NCBI GenBank assembly: GCA_028023455.1
Contig: JAQFVV010006256.1
Coordinates: 1,056,001-1,120,000 of the forward strand
DNA length: 64,000 bases
Direction: 5' to 3'
From: Epiperipatus broadwayi
Taxonomy: Eukaryota; Onychophora; Udeonychophora; Euonychophora; Peripatidae
The position numbers and the translations under genes are program-made. The notes beneath the pieces are model-generated. The model worked only from the letters and a program-made list of their open reading frames with translations, made no database searches and was not told the DNA's origin. Positions 35,290 through 46,110 of the stretch are shown here, piece after piece (the stretch's first letter is position 1; every line of letters starts with the position of its first letter).

Positions 35290-38012
35290 TATAATGAAAC
35301 AATCAGTTTTATCCACCTGCCTGTTTACGTATTTTCCCCTACACCTATCTATGCCAGGTTTAAACCCTTTCAGGGTACCCATTTAAACAACTTCAAATTA
35401 CTATATATGCAAAATCGTGTATATATATGTGAATGGTAAGTCTGTAATTTAATAGTATATGTATATATTACAGATATGTATCCATTTTATAAATATTTTT
35501 AGTTTAAGAAATATTTTAGTTTAAATTATTTAGCCAATTTAATTGTTATGTTATTGAAATCGCATATGTATATAAGCCATTTCCGTTGTTATTCTGCATG
35601 TGTGGTAATAAAATTAGTTTTCTACTCATTATCAAAGTAACTTTTCCAAAATAACTTTATTTTTGTAAACAACTTTTAAATTAGATCACGCAATAGTCCT
35701 AAAATAGCGTGAACTTGATTTTATAAATCTAAAATGTTAATAACAATTTCGCAGAATTTTATAGCATTGTCACAATAAACAGGAGTGAAGCTTTAGCAAT
35801 TATATATATATTTTTAAAATTAATAAATGCAGACAAGCTTGTAAAAATAAACAGGTGGCCAGAGATAGAAAGATATAAATACTTAAAGTTTTGGCACCAA
35901 GGATAGATCATATATATAATAAGTGAATTGTAAACAACCCACGTTTGTTTCATCTTTAAAATGACTGAGTAGAGCAGGCATTCGCTCACTGCCTCTTGTG
36001 GTGAATGGAGAACTTTGGTCTGATAAAATATGCTGTATACCAGCAAAGCAGCCCATGGAAAAACCTCCATTAACTTTAAATCATCACCAAAAGTGTCAAC
36101 TTATTATCCTCCCAAGTGCTCAGAAACTGCAATGAAAACAACAGACTGGTAAATTGATAAATTTTCACTCAGAGCTCTGTTCATAAACTGTGACTCAATT
36201 CTTTCTTTTAAAAGATAGCTATTTATTAAATCTGCCTATCCCAAATACCTTTCCTAAAATCTGCAAAGAAAACTTAAATGCTATAATCTTCTCTCTTAAA
36301 ATGTAAAACTCTAATAATCTATTTTAAACTAAATGTATAATTTTTCACGGTCTTTTATGCCTATTTCTAATCCATCCAATTCTATAATTTTTATCATTTT
36401 ATGATATATATTTAATATGCCAAATAACTCAAAGCTGTGAGTCTTTATAAGTATAATTTTAGCTTATCAATCTGTGAAGATAATTTCAAATTTTTGCTAT
36501 AATAAATAATTGAATTATTATTTTTTGCACTAGGTGTTTCGAGATCATATTATTTTACTGATTAATTTTGGGTATTAATATTACAATAATCAATCATTCT
36601 CTAGTTAAAATTGTAGTTTGCTTAACTCAAGTTATGAATTATAACTATATATGAATCATAACCATATATGTAACTTGTACATCATAGGAACTAGCCACAG
36701 ATATTCTCAAAGCATATTTTGATGCTTTATTCGTAATTATCCCTCAAATATGTTTTGTTCTCCTTAGATTTAGATATGTTAAGACGCAGGTGATAATCTT
36801 AAACTAGGTTACTAATTAATTTAGTCCCTAAATAGTATATTTGAAATACTACATTTGAGAACTGGGTTGTATAGATATGCAAATAGAAGCTATCTATTTT
36901 TCAGGTACGCTAAGATAAATTTATGTATTTGCATTATATATATGTATGAGTTGCAGATGTGTCCTTACAAAATATGCAATATACAATTATCTGCTTGCTG
37001 CATGATTCTTGAGTTGCTGGCGGAGGTCACACTTATCCACTTAGTTTGGGTAAAGCACACACTTAGAACTAGAGCACACGGACCTAGATTATTCATAATT
37101 AATGCTTATCCAACCCTGAATTTCTAATGTTTATTTGTAGCAAGTTGAGCATTTGTAAGGCAACTGAGCCTTTGGAGGATGAAACACGTGAATAATGACC
37201 CATTCGCACCTAGCTTTATTAATATTTTAATATGTGCCATAGAGTATATAGATAAACCTATCATAAACAAGTTTTCTCTCCCTTTATATTAAATGCTTAT
37301 CTAACAGTGTATATCCTAATCTAGATTAACATGCTAACCTGCGTATCTCTGAGCCATAGGAGAGCTATTAAGTTAGTTATATAACTGGCTATAAAGTTCT
37401 GTATGATTTAGCAGACTACAAAAGAGGTATAAATTTGGCATATTAATATAGGCATAAACCCAATACCACACCACTTTATTGAACAGTTTTAATGAGATAT
37501 GTAATATTAATCTCATTAGTGATGCAATGCCTGTGTGCATAATCTCATGTTCTCATTATATAATTTTGCATATTTTGATTTACTATTTGTTTTATTAAAT
37601 TAAGAATATTTAAAATTACAACTCGTTTTCATATTTTATTGTTCGTGAATTCATTTTATCTAGCTCTAGATTTAATTGCACATACATCATTATATCTATA
37701 TGTAGATCATTCTAATAAATTCCATAATCAATCATTGATATATTAATCGCAGTCATATGTGTGTGTATCTGACCAAATCAATGTTAAATTAGTCAATTTA
37801 TGATTACCCTGAGTGACTGCCGGACCGGGGTTAAATTGAATGTCTGTGTAAGTTGAGAAATGTCATTCATAGGGTATTAGATGATTGAGCTGGGGGGAAA
37901 GGATTGAATGTTGGTCAGATTCTGGATCCCAGCATCCGGATTCGATCAGCTTTAGTGTATTTTGCCTGTGTTCTAGATTTTGTTAAATGGAGGGACAATT
38001 CTTATCGTTACA
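35290..38012. repeat. 2.7-kb duplicated block, copy A
   Basis: It matches 41,700-44,505 throughout with substitutions and small indels; I judge identity at roughly 85-90% by eye. Shared landmarks include CCACCTGCCTGTTTA, ACAGGTGGCCAGAG, TTGCTGCATGATTCTTGA and GGGACAATTCTTA at the end. It begins after ATATAATGAAAC. ORFs at 35,759-36,070 (-) and 36,855-37,127 (+) are shared with copy B but show no known domain. Its last 160 bases match a gypsy integrase tail. Confidence 0.9.
37855..38012 (-). pseudogene. Gypsy integrase tail scrap ending copy A
   Basis: The + strand sequence from TGTCATTCATAGGGTATTAG to GTTAAATGGAGG aligns with 22,713-22,850, the integrase C-terminal region of the minus-strand gypsy relic, at about 65% identity. 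In translation KSRTQAKYTKADRIR here resembles RIQAKETEADQTR there. It is a short, dead fragment. Confidence 0.55.
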
Positions 38013-38945
38013 TAGGTTTTTTTCCCAGGTTCTGGATGCCCATTTGTGGGTCCTTGTTAACTTTTATGACCCTGAATTGAATACAGAAGGGTGGATGGAG
38101 AAATATATGTATGCATAATTTTTTTTCTCGGATTCTGGACGCCTATTCTTGAGGCCTCGTTAATTGTTGCCCATAACCCTGAACCGAATATATGTGGACA
38201 GAAAAGAGAAATGTGTGTATAATTTTTTTACCCCCAGTTCTGGATTTTGTTAACTTTCACAACCCTGAAATGAATGTAGAAGGTGGAGAAGGAAGTTTAT
38301 ATATGTACAATTTTTTTTCCTGGGTTCAGACATGACAACGTAGAACTTCGATAATATAATCACTCATATGTCCTGAGTGAAAGATTTTTTACCCCCTGGG
38401 TTAGTTAATTCTTTCCATGACAATGAATTGAATGCATGTGGGTGGAAAGGATACATATATATTACTTTTTTTTCACAGGTTCGGTAATTACTTCCACAGC
38501 CTTGAATCAAATATATCTGGAAGGGAGAGATATATATGTATGTAGAATTATTTTTCTCTCGGATTATGGATGCTCAGATGTGCGCTTTCGTTAATTATTT
38601 TACAAGACAGTTGAATGCATGTGAAGGGGATATATATATATGTACTATTTTTTTTTCCCAAAAAAGTATGTATAACTTTTTCTCTCCATGTTTTGACATG
38701 ACAGTGTGGGTTATCGATAATGTAAACACCCACGTGCCCTCAGTGATAAATTTCGTTTGAGAGGAAAAAAGGGGGAAAAGTTTTTTTTTAGATATATAAA
38801 GTTTTTTATATATGTATTATAATTTTTTAACTGAATTCTGGATGTCCAAGCATGAGGTCCTCTATTTATTTCACACACCGAATATGTGTGTGTAGAGCTA
38901 TTTATAGATCCCATAATGCATGTAGAATTTTTTTGACTGGGTTTG
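38013..38945. repeat. Diverged minisatellite, about ten units of 80-120 bp
   Basis: The unit is a T-run with C/G interruption (TTTTTTTCCCAGG), TTCTGGATG-type sequence, GTTAATT with CC-T-AA-TGAAT, then G-rich GGAGAAATATATGTATG. T-runs recur near 38,020, 38,125, 38,224, 38,311, 38,385, 38,466, 38,552, 38,648, 38,825 and 38,929. Units vary in length and sequence (some lack the middle). The array starts directly after the integrase scrap. Copy B of the duplicated block has no such array after it. Confidence 0.8.
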
Positions 38946-39917
38946 AATACTTAATTGGGGAATATGTCTTTATTTTATACACTGAGTTGATTCATTTGTT
39001 CATACTCTGTGTCAGTAACTATATATATGAAAAATTTCCAGATCTTTATTAAAGTATGCCATAACTTTTGTTATATGTACAGTATATGTATAATATATTG
39101 ATGCGGAATAAATCATACAATAATAAATTTTTTTTTTTTTGGTTTCAAACTTTGTCAAATCGTAAATCCCATTAGTCATAGGTTAAAATTATAAAATAGT
39201 ATGTGGATATAATTTTTTTTTTCTCCCAGAGTATATATGTAAAATATTTTTTGTTGGCATATATTGGAGAGTTTCGAATGAATTTTTTTTTGTTCTCTTT
39301 TGCTGGCGCAGAGTTGATATATATACATAGGGCGATTACAGTGAAATACTTTGAAACTTGGGTCTGATAAACAATTAAATATTTTTAAAATATATGATGT
39401 ACATATGTTTAATTTACTTACTGATGGCTGGCACCCGAGAAGACTATATGTTTCCTAATAAATGTCACCAGGAGTGAAAATCCAATGTTTTTTATAATAT
39501 TTTAAAGAGCTGAGTCAGATACGGACAGTGAAATGAGTTCGACAAGATCAGTGAACTATATTAGTGTATGGGTGCTCAAATAAAGTTAAAACTGGCAAAG
39601 CAATAATAATAAAAACAGTGATAAATCTTTTTAAATTTTTTTTTAAAGTAGAAAATGATTGCAGTTAATCCAAGAAAGAAACAGGCACTTTGGGATAAGA
39701 ATTAATTTTATTTTACTAAATTTTGATTCATAACTTTATATAATTTTTTTATTATTTATAAATTTCTGATATTGTGATTTATGAACCACAATATGTTGGG
39801 CAGAAAAATCTAAATATTGTAATTTCACTTAATTGTTTTAAACTTTAAGTATGACACTACATATAATGGAGATAGGGCAAGTTAGTAGTAAGCCCAGTAT
39901 ATTTTAAAACCCCCTCC
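38946..39917. other. AT-rich DNA; possible further decayed minisatellite units
   Basis: Long T-runs at about 39,129, 39,220 and 39,284, followed by a G-containing stretch (GGAGAG, CAGAGTTGATATATA), hint at more decayed units to about 39,330. After that, plain A+T-rich sequence with no gene. Confidence 0.4.
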
Positions 39918-41340
39918 ATGATACAGCCTGTTTTGAATGCAGATGTGGTTACCTTGCTTTCCCAACTTATAGAAGAGTCAAGGAGGTCAATAGAAGAATA
40001 CAGGAAGTCGGAAGAAAGATTTCAAAGTCTGGAAGTGAAAATTCCAGGGCATTTAGAAGAGGATCGGCAGAGGATGACAAAACTGGAAAGATTGGAGGCG
40101 AGAGATGGGGAAGTAGAAAAAGGGTGGAAAAAAGGTTTAGGAAAATTAAAGGCTGATGGCTACAGAGTTCCCAAGATGCAGCCTTAGAGATAAAAAGAAT
40201 AGAGCAGGATGGAGTGGGGCTGGAAAATCAGGATGAGAGTTAATTTAGAAGTAGAAAGTGCAGGGCTTTTGGGCATTTCAAAGGGAGAAGCAGACCAGAT
40301 TATACAGGGTTTAGTGGATGGCTGTGAGACAGCAAAAGAGATGATTGATGAGAGGCAAAAAGTTCCATTAGGGGCTGTGGAGTTTCAGTGTGATCTGTCA
40401 ATAAAGCCAGTCACAATTGGGGAGGATCTGGAGGCACTAGAGAACTTGGCATGTATTGAAGTACCTACCATTTGTAAGCCCACCTGCCAAGATCAGGGTG
40501 ACCAGCTGATTGGGTAGATACCCATATCTGTGGGGACTGAGGAGTCTGCAAAGATTGAGGTTATAATGTCTGAAAACATGGCTGAGCCTCCAAGTTTGCA
40601 TGTCAAAGCGGAGAAAGATGGAGTAGCAGTTGACGTGAACATGTCACCAAAAACGATGGCAGAGAAGAAAAAAGCTGACTGAGGATATGGAATTATCAGT
40701 AGGGGATTCATTGGAGATACCCCAAATGTCTAAAGTGGATCAGTCCTTCCAAATCATGAGGTCCAGACAGGTCATGAGTGCAGCTGAGAATATTGGTGCC
40801 ACTGACCTGGAGGTCAGTGGCAGCAGTCCCACGATGAGATAAAGTGTGGCATTATGGAGGCTGGAGTGAAGAATGATGTGTTACTCTGGTCAGGAAAAGG
40901 GAGTTCAGCAAAATTTGGACCATGTTACCCATCCCTCAAAGATAGAATGTTAACAGTGGGGGCAAATAAGATAGATATAAATAGTATACAGCTATTCAGA
41001 CAAGTGTAAGGTTATCAATAACTGGTGGGAAGCTAGAAAGGTATCGGATTGTAGATCATGAGCTAGGGAAGTGTCTGATATGCTGTGAACCTTGGAGTGT
41101 CAAAGAGACCATTAGGAGGCCATTTTGCTGGGCTGATTTCCATATCATTCATAAGAGGCCACCAGATAAATCATCTGGGTTTTTTGTTTTTACAATTTGG
41201 TAAATGGAATCAAGGTGTTGAAAGATAAGGTATTGAAAGATAAAAGGGTGGTCATGGAAGTTTACCATCCTCGTAAGCTAAAAGCAGGTGTCAAGCAACC
41301 CCTGATCCTACCTAAACAGTCATAAAAGGTACATGGATCA
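39918..41340 (+). pseudogene. Broken coiled-coil, Glu/Lys-rich ORF, gag-like
   Basis: The first open piece (39,918-40,187, 89 codons) starts MIQPVLNADVVTLLSQLIEE and continues with charged heptads (EEYRKSEERFQSLEVKIPGH). Several stops and frame changes follow, with recognisable protein-like stretches at 40,209-40,517 and beyond (KCLICCEPWSVKETIRRPF near 41,075-41,130). The charged coil resembles the gag-like region of the minus-strand gypsy element at 27.4 kb in character, and the local G+C content is higher than its surroundings. A retrotransposon gag pseudogene is most likely. A retroposed host gene is the alternative. I recognise no specific family. Confidence 0.45.
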
Positions 41341-41699
41341 AACCTCTACCTTTTCCCTTGTAAACTAAACTAACCAACCCTGGGGGTTTACTAACAATCT
41401 ATAATTCATTTATATATTTGTTTTTTTTAATCACTTTATAAATAGTTTTCTTTTTATAAATTTGTATTTTCTAATTAGTTTAGGAAGAAATGTTTTTTTG
41501 CTTTATCTATTTCTATTTTATACAAGTTCTTATTGGGGTGGAGCATGAGAGTATTTAGCAAAGAAAGATGTAGGACATGTTCAGGCAGGAGTAGAATTTT
41601 AAGTTTGGTCGCTTGAATGAAAACCAAGATTTGATCATTGTTTATAATTAAAATTAAGTAAAGGCATTTTTGTTATGTTTTATTTTAAGTAAGTTTGGG
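41341..41699. other. AT-rich spacer before copy B
   Basis: Mostly A+T-rich, from the decayed ORF to the start of duplicated copy B. A TAAGTAAGTTTGGGGATATGAAAC junction precedes the shared sequence. No other feature. Confidence 0.4.
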
Positions 41700-44505
41700 G
41701 ATATGAAACAGTCAATTTTATCCACCTGCCTGTTTTATGTATTTTACCCTACACCTATCTATGCCAGGTTTAAACCCTCTCAGGGTACCCATTTAAACAA
41801 CTTTAAATTACTATATATGCAAAATCATGTATATATATATATGCGAACGGTAAGTCTGTAATTTAATAGTATATGTATATATTACAGATATGTATCCATT
41901 TTATAAATATTTCTATTTTAAGAAATATTTTAGTTTAAATTATTTAGCCAATTTAATTATGTTATTGAAATCACATATGTATATAAGCCATTTTCATTGT
42001 TATTCTGCATGTATGGTAATAAAATTAGTTTTCTACTAATTATCAAAGTAACTTTTCCAAAATGACTTGATTTTTGTAAACAACTTTTAAATTAGTTCAC
42101 ACAGTTCTAAAATAGCGTGAAATAATAACAATTTCACAGAATTTTATAGCATTGTCACAATAAACGAGTGAAAAAGCAGAAAAACAAAATCTAAATTAGT
42201 TGTCATAATTAAAAATGTTCTTGTAAATTGAAATAATGGTTTTTTTTACTAGCTTTAGCAATTAAATATATTTTTCTAAAATTAATAAATGCGGACAAGC
42301 TTGTAAAAATAAACAGGTGGCCAGAGTTAGAAAGATATAAATACTTAAAGTTTTGTCGCCAAGGATGGATCATATATATAATAAGTGAATTGTAAACAGA
42401 ACTCACATTCGTTTCGTCTTTAAAATTGTGGAGTAGAGCAGGCAATCACTCACCGCCTCCTTGCGGTGAATGGAGAACTTTGGTCCTATAAAATATAATG
42501 CCATACACCAGCAAAGCAGCCTGTGGAAAAACCTCCATTAACTTTAAATCATCACCAAAAGTGTCAACTTATTATTTTACCAAGTGCCCAGAAACTGCAA
42601 TAAAAACAGATTGGTAAATTGATAAATTTTTACTCAGACCTCTATTCATAAACTGTGACTTTTAATTCTTTCTTTTAAAAGCTAGCTATTTATTAAATCT
42701 GCCTTTCCCAAACACCTTTCCTAAAATCTGCAAAGAAAACTTAAATGCTAATGTCTAAATCTTGTCTGATTATAAAACTTGTGATATTGATTTCTCTGCT
42801 AAAATGTAAAACTCTAATCTATTTTAAACTAAATGTATAATTTTCTGCGGTTTGTTATGCCCATTTCTAATCCATCCAACCGCGAGTATTTTAGCTTATC
42901 AATCTACGAAGATAATTTCAAATCTTCACTATAATAAATATAAATTGAGTTATTATTTTTCTCACTTGCTCTTTCAAGATCGTTATTATTTTACTGATTA
43001 ATTTTGGGTATTAATATTACAATAATCAGTCGTTCTCTAGTTAAAATTGTAGTTTGCTTAACTCTAGTTATGAATTTTGACTATTTATATATGTAACTCG
43101 TACATCATAGGAACTAGTCACAGAGATATTCTCAAAGCATATTTTAATATTTTATTAGTGATTATCCCTCAAATATGCTTTGTCCTTCTTAGATTTAGAT
43201 ATGTTGAGATGCAGGTGATAATCTTATACTAGGTTACTAGTTATTTTAATCCCTAAATAGTATATTTGAAATACTAAATTTGAAAACTGGGTTGTATAGA
43301 TATGCAAATAGATGCTATCTATTTTTAAGGCACGCTAAGATAAATTTATGTATTTGTGTTGTATATATGTATGAGTCGCGGATGTGTCCTTACAAAGTAC
43401 GCAATGTACAATTATCTGCTTGCTGCATGATTCTTGATGAGTTCCTGGTGGAGGTCACACTTATCCACTTAGTTCGGGTAAAGCACACTTTTAGAACTTG
43501 GGCACAAGGACCTAGATTATTCATAATTAATACTTATCCGACCCCCTGAACTACTAATGTTCCTATTTGTAGCAAGTTGAGTGGTTGTAGGGCAACCAAA
43601 CATTTGGAAGCTGAAGCCCATGAATAATGACCCATTTGCACCTTCTAATTTTATTAATATTTTAATATGTGCCATAGAGAATATAGGTAAACCTATCATA
43701 AACCAGTTTTCTTTCCCTTTATATTAAATGCTTATCTAGCGTTAGTGTATATCCTAATCTAGGTTAACATGCTAACCTGTGTATCTCTGAGCCTGATTAA
43801 GTGCTCAACTTAACTTGATATAGATGCCATAGAAGCACTATTTAGTTATATAACTGGCTATAAAGTGCCATATGATTTAGCAGACTACAAAAGAGCTATA
43901 AATTTGGCATATTAATATAGGCATAAACCCCAATACCGCACTACACTTTATTGAACACTTATAATGATATGTAATATTAATCTCATTAGTTATGCAATGC
44001 CTGCGTGTGTAATTTCTCACATTCTCATTATATAATTGTGTATATTTTAATTTACTATTTGTTATTGTTTTATTAAATTAAGAATATTTAAAATTATAAC
44101 TCGTTTTCATATTTTATTGTCCGTGATTTCATTTTATCCAGCTCTAGATTTAATTGTACATACATCATTATATCTATATGTAGATCATTCTATTAAATTC
44201 CATAATCAATCATTGATATATTAAATAATCACTTAGTCATATGTGTGTATATCTGACTAAATCAGTGTTAAATTAGTTAATTTATGAGTCTTTTGTTTTA
44301 CCCTGAGTGACTGCTGGATCGATGTTAAATTGAAGGTCTGTTAAGTCGAGAAATGTCATCCATAGGGTGTTAGATCATTGAGCAGAGGTAAAGGATTGAA
44401 TGTTGGTCGGATTCTGGACCCCAGCATCCGGATTCGTTCAGCTTTAGTGTATTTTGCCTGTATTCTAGATTTTGTTACGTGGAGGGACAATTCTTACCAT
44501 TACAA
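41700..44505. repeat. 2.7-kb duplicated block, copy B
   Basis: Second copy of the block at 35,290-38,012, offset about 6.4 kb, in the same orientation. It has indels relative to copy A (for example near 42,170-42,240 and 42,745-42,790). ORFs corresponding to those in copy A occur at 42,209-42,445 (-) and 43,280-43,549 (+). The block ends with the same integrase-like scrap. Confidence 0.9.
44346..44505 (-). pseudogene. Gypsy integrase tail scrap ending copy B
   Basis: The sequence from GAGAAATGTCATCCATAGGG to ACGTGGAGGGACAATTC is the counterpart of 37,855-38,012 in copy A and of the integrase tail at 22.7-22.85 kb. It sits immediately before the MITE at 44,511. Dead fragment. Confidence 0.55.
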
Positions 44506-44510
44506 TAATA

Positions 44511-44665
44511 AGCATGCTAATAGCTCTAAACAAGCTTTTCTGATAAATGCCAGAAGAGAAAATCTGCTTGAATGCCGGTTTGCAGATAGGGATAATTTTA
44601 GAGATTTTAAATGCTTTCTCTTCTGACATTTATTGGAAAAGCTTGTTTAGCGCTATTAGCATACT
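44511..44665. mobile_element. 155-bp MITE with about 50-bp terminal inverted repeats
   Basis: The left arm (from 44,511, AGCATGCTAATAGCTCTAAA, through CAAGCTTTTC and CAGAAGAGAAA) is the reverse complement of the right arm ending at 44,665 (TTTAGCGCTATTAGCATACT) with a few mismatches. The arms are about 50 bases with about 45 bases between. No transposase and no obvious target duplication. It lies right at the end of duplicated copy B. Confidence 0.85.
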
Positions 44666-45767
44666 CATTATATATTATATATATATTTACAATTTGATAT
44701 TAACATTGAACTCCATGATTATCTGCATTAATAAATCTTCGAGTAAGTTATAGAGAAAATATATTGCTTTATGGTTTATTTGATGTCTATTAGTTATCTT
44801 TTAATTTTTCCCTGGGCCTTTATTTTTTTTAATATTGACTTTCAATGTAAAAATTTATTTTTTTATATATGTGGCCTTCAGTTATGTCTTATTACATTTT
44901 TGTTAAAGATATCTTCAGAAAAAAAAGTCAATATTTTTAATCTTATCAATATAAAATATTTCATGTCTGCTATCTCATGCTTAGAAAAACAATACTTATA
45001 AAAAGTAAAAAAGAAGTTATATATAAACATCATATGGTTATTAAGAACAAAGAATGTCTTAGATAATTCCATTTTTTAAAAAATATATTTTACTGCCATA
45101 ACTGATGTTAAAACTCACTACAATGTTTTCCGAATGTGTATGTCATAAACATGTTTTCTCCCTGATTGCAGCTGACATTTAAAACAAAAAAACATGATTA
45201 GATCACAACTGTCCTTTGTATAAAAGATATACTCTGACAAACTGAAGCAAAAATAACTTTCATGTATCAAATGTGGAGGATTCATGGAGTACAACTTGTC
45301 TAATGCATGTTTACAGCAGTTGATCCTTTCTTCAGTTTATTAATATTGAACAAAATTCAGCATAAATGAAAAAAAAAAAGCACTTCAGAATGTAAAAACA
45401 TTTGGTTTAATTATAAAATAGACAAGCAGGAAATGGAGAAATTAATTATCTTATGAAAAACTAATTTCAAAAATTTACAATTATGTGAAATAGAGAAAAA
45501 CTCGTGTAATAATAGAAAAAGATATTTCATTCAAAATTGAAATTACAGATGTAAACTGGATTTAAAATACAAATCAAAAAGAAATATGTAAGATTAATAT
45601 GACAAGAAATGTGGAAGTTTTTGAGACAATTTAAATAATTAAAGATGGTGTATTAATGCATCTTATATTTAACTAATATTTATCTATTAGTATTAATTTA
45701 CAAAAGCTTGTATAAAATATAATTGATCAATTTTTTGAGTTAATATGAAGATTTAAATTTAATGCTG

Positions 45768-45768
<1 letters not shown>
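44666..45768. other. AT-rich DNA, nothing recognised
   Basis: Hydrophobic chance ORFs (44,771-45,001 and 44,878-45,072) are products of A+T-rich sequence on both strands. No domains or repeats were recognised. Confidence 0.5.

Positions 45769-45836
<68 letters not shown>
45769..45836. repeat. (TA)n microsatellite, about 34 units
   Basis: An uninterrupted TA dinucleotide run of about 68 bases, the longest pure microsatellite in the window. Confidence 0.98.
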
Positions 45837-45839
<3 letters not shown>

Positions 45840-46010
45840 TTGTCTTTTAAATAATACTGATCATGCTCTACTTATTTTAAATGTTTCCTTTGGGCAAAGT
45901 GTTGTGAATTTCTTATTGTCCAGACAGAAACTTAAATTTGTTTTAGTTTTGTCACAATTGTTAGTCAGTATAAACAGAGTTTAATGCTGTGAGTGGTAAA
46001 AATTGTATTT

Positions 46011-46097
46011 TTTTTATATATGTCAAAGCGTTGACTGGGAAGCGAACCTGGGCCAACTGCTTGGAAGGCAGCTCCGCTATCCAACCAATGCTTGACC
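46011..46097 (-). mobile_element. tRNA-Gly-like SINE/retroposon
   Basis: On the minus strand: GTCAAGCATTGG, tRNA body (46,028-46,091) with anticodon loop CTTCCAA (anticodon TCC, Gly) inside GCTGCCTTCCAAGCAG, T-arm-like CAGGTTCGCTTCCCAG, then CAACGCTTTGACAT and an A-rich tail. The D arm is shortened. Flanks AAAAATTGTATTT (45,998-46,010) and AAAAATAGTAGTT (46,098-46,110) match at 11 of 13, a decayed target duplication. It shares its leader (GTCAAGCATTG) and trailer (TTTGACAT vs TATGACAT) with the Ala-type copy at 34.8 kb. Confidence 0.8.
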
Positions 46098-46110
46098 AAA
46101 AATAGTAGTT

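Noticed and set aside
44771-45072. Overlapping hydrophobic ORFs on both strands as possible membrane proteins
   Set aside because: Phe/Ile/Leu/Tyr-rich translations on both strands of A+T-rich DNA are expected by chance. No start context, splice sites or conserved motif.
46028-46091. Functional tRNA-Gly(TCC) gene
   Set aside because: The D arm is shortened, the acceptor has a mismatch, and the flanks look like a decayed target duplication with an A-rich tail.
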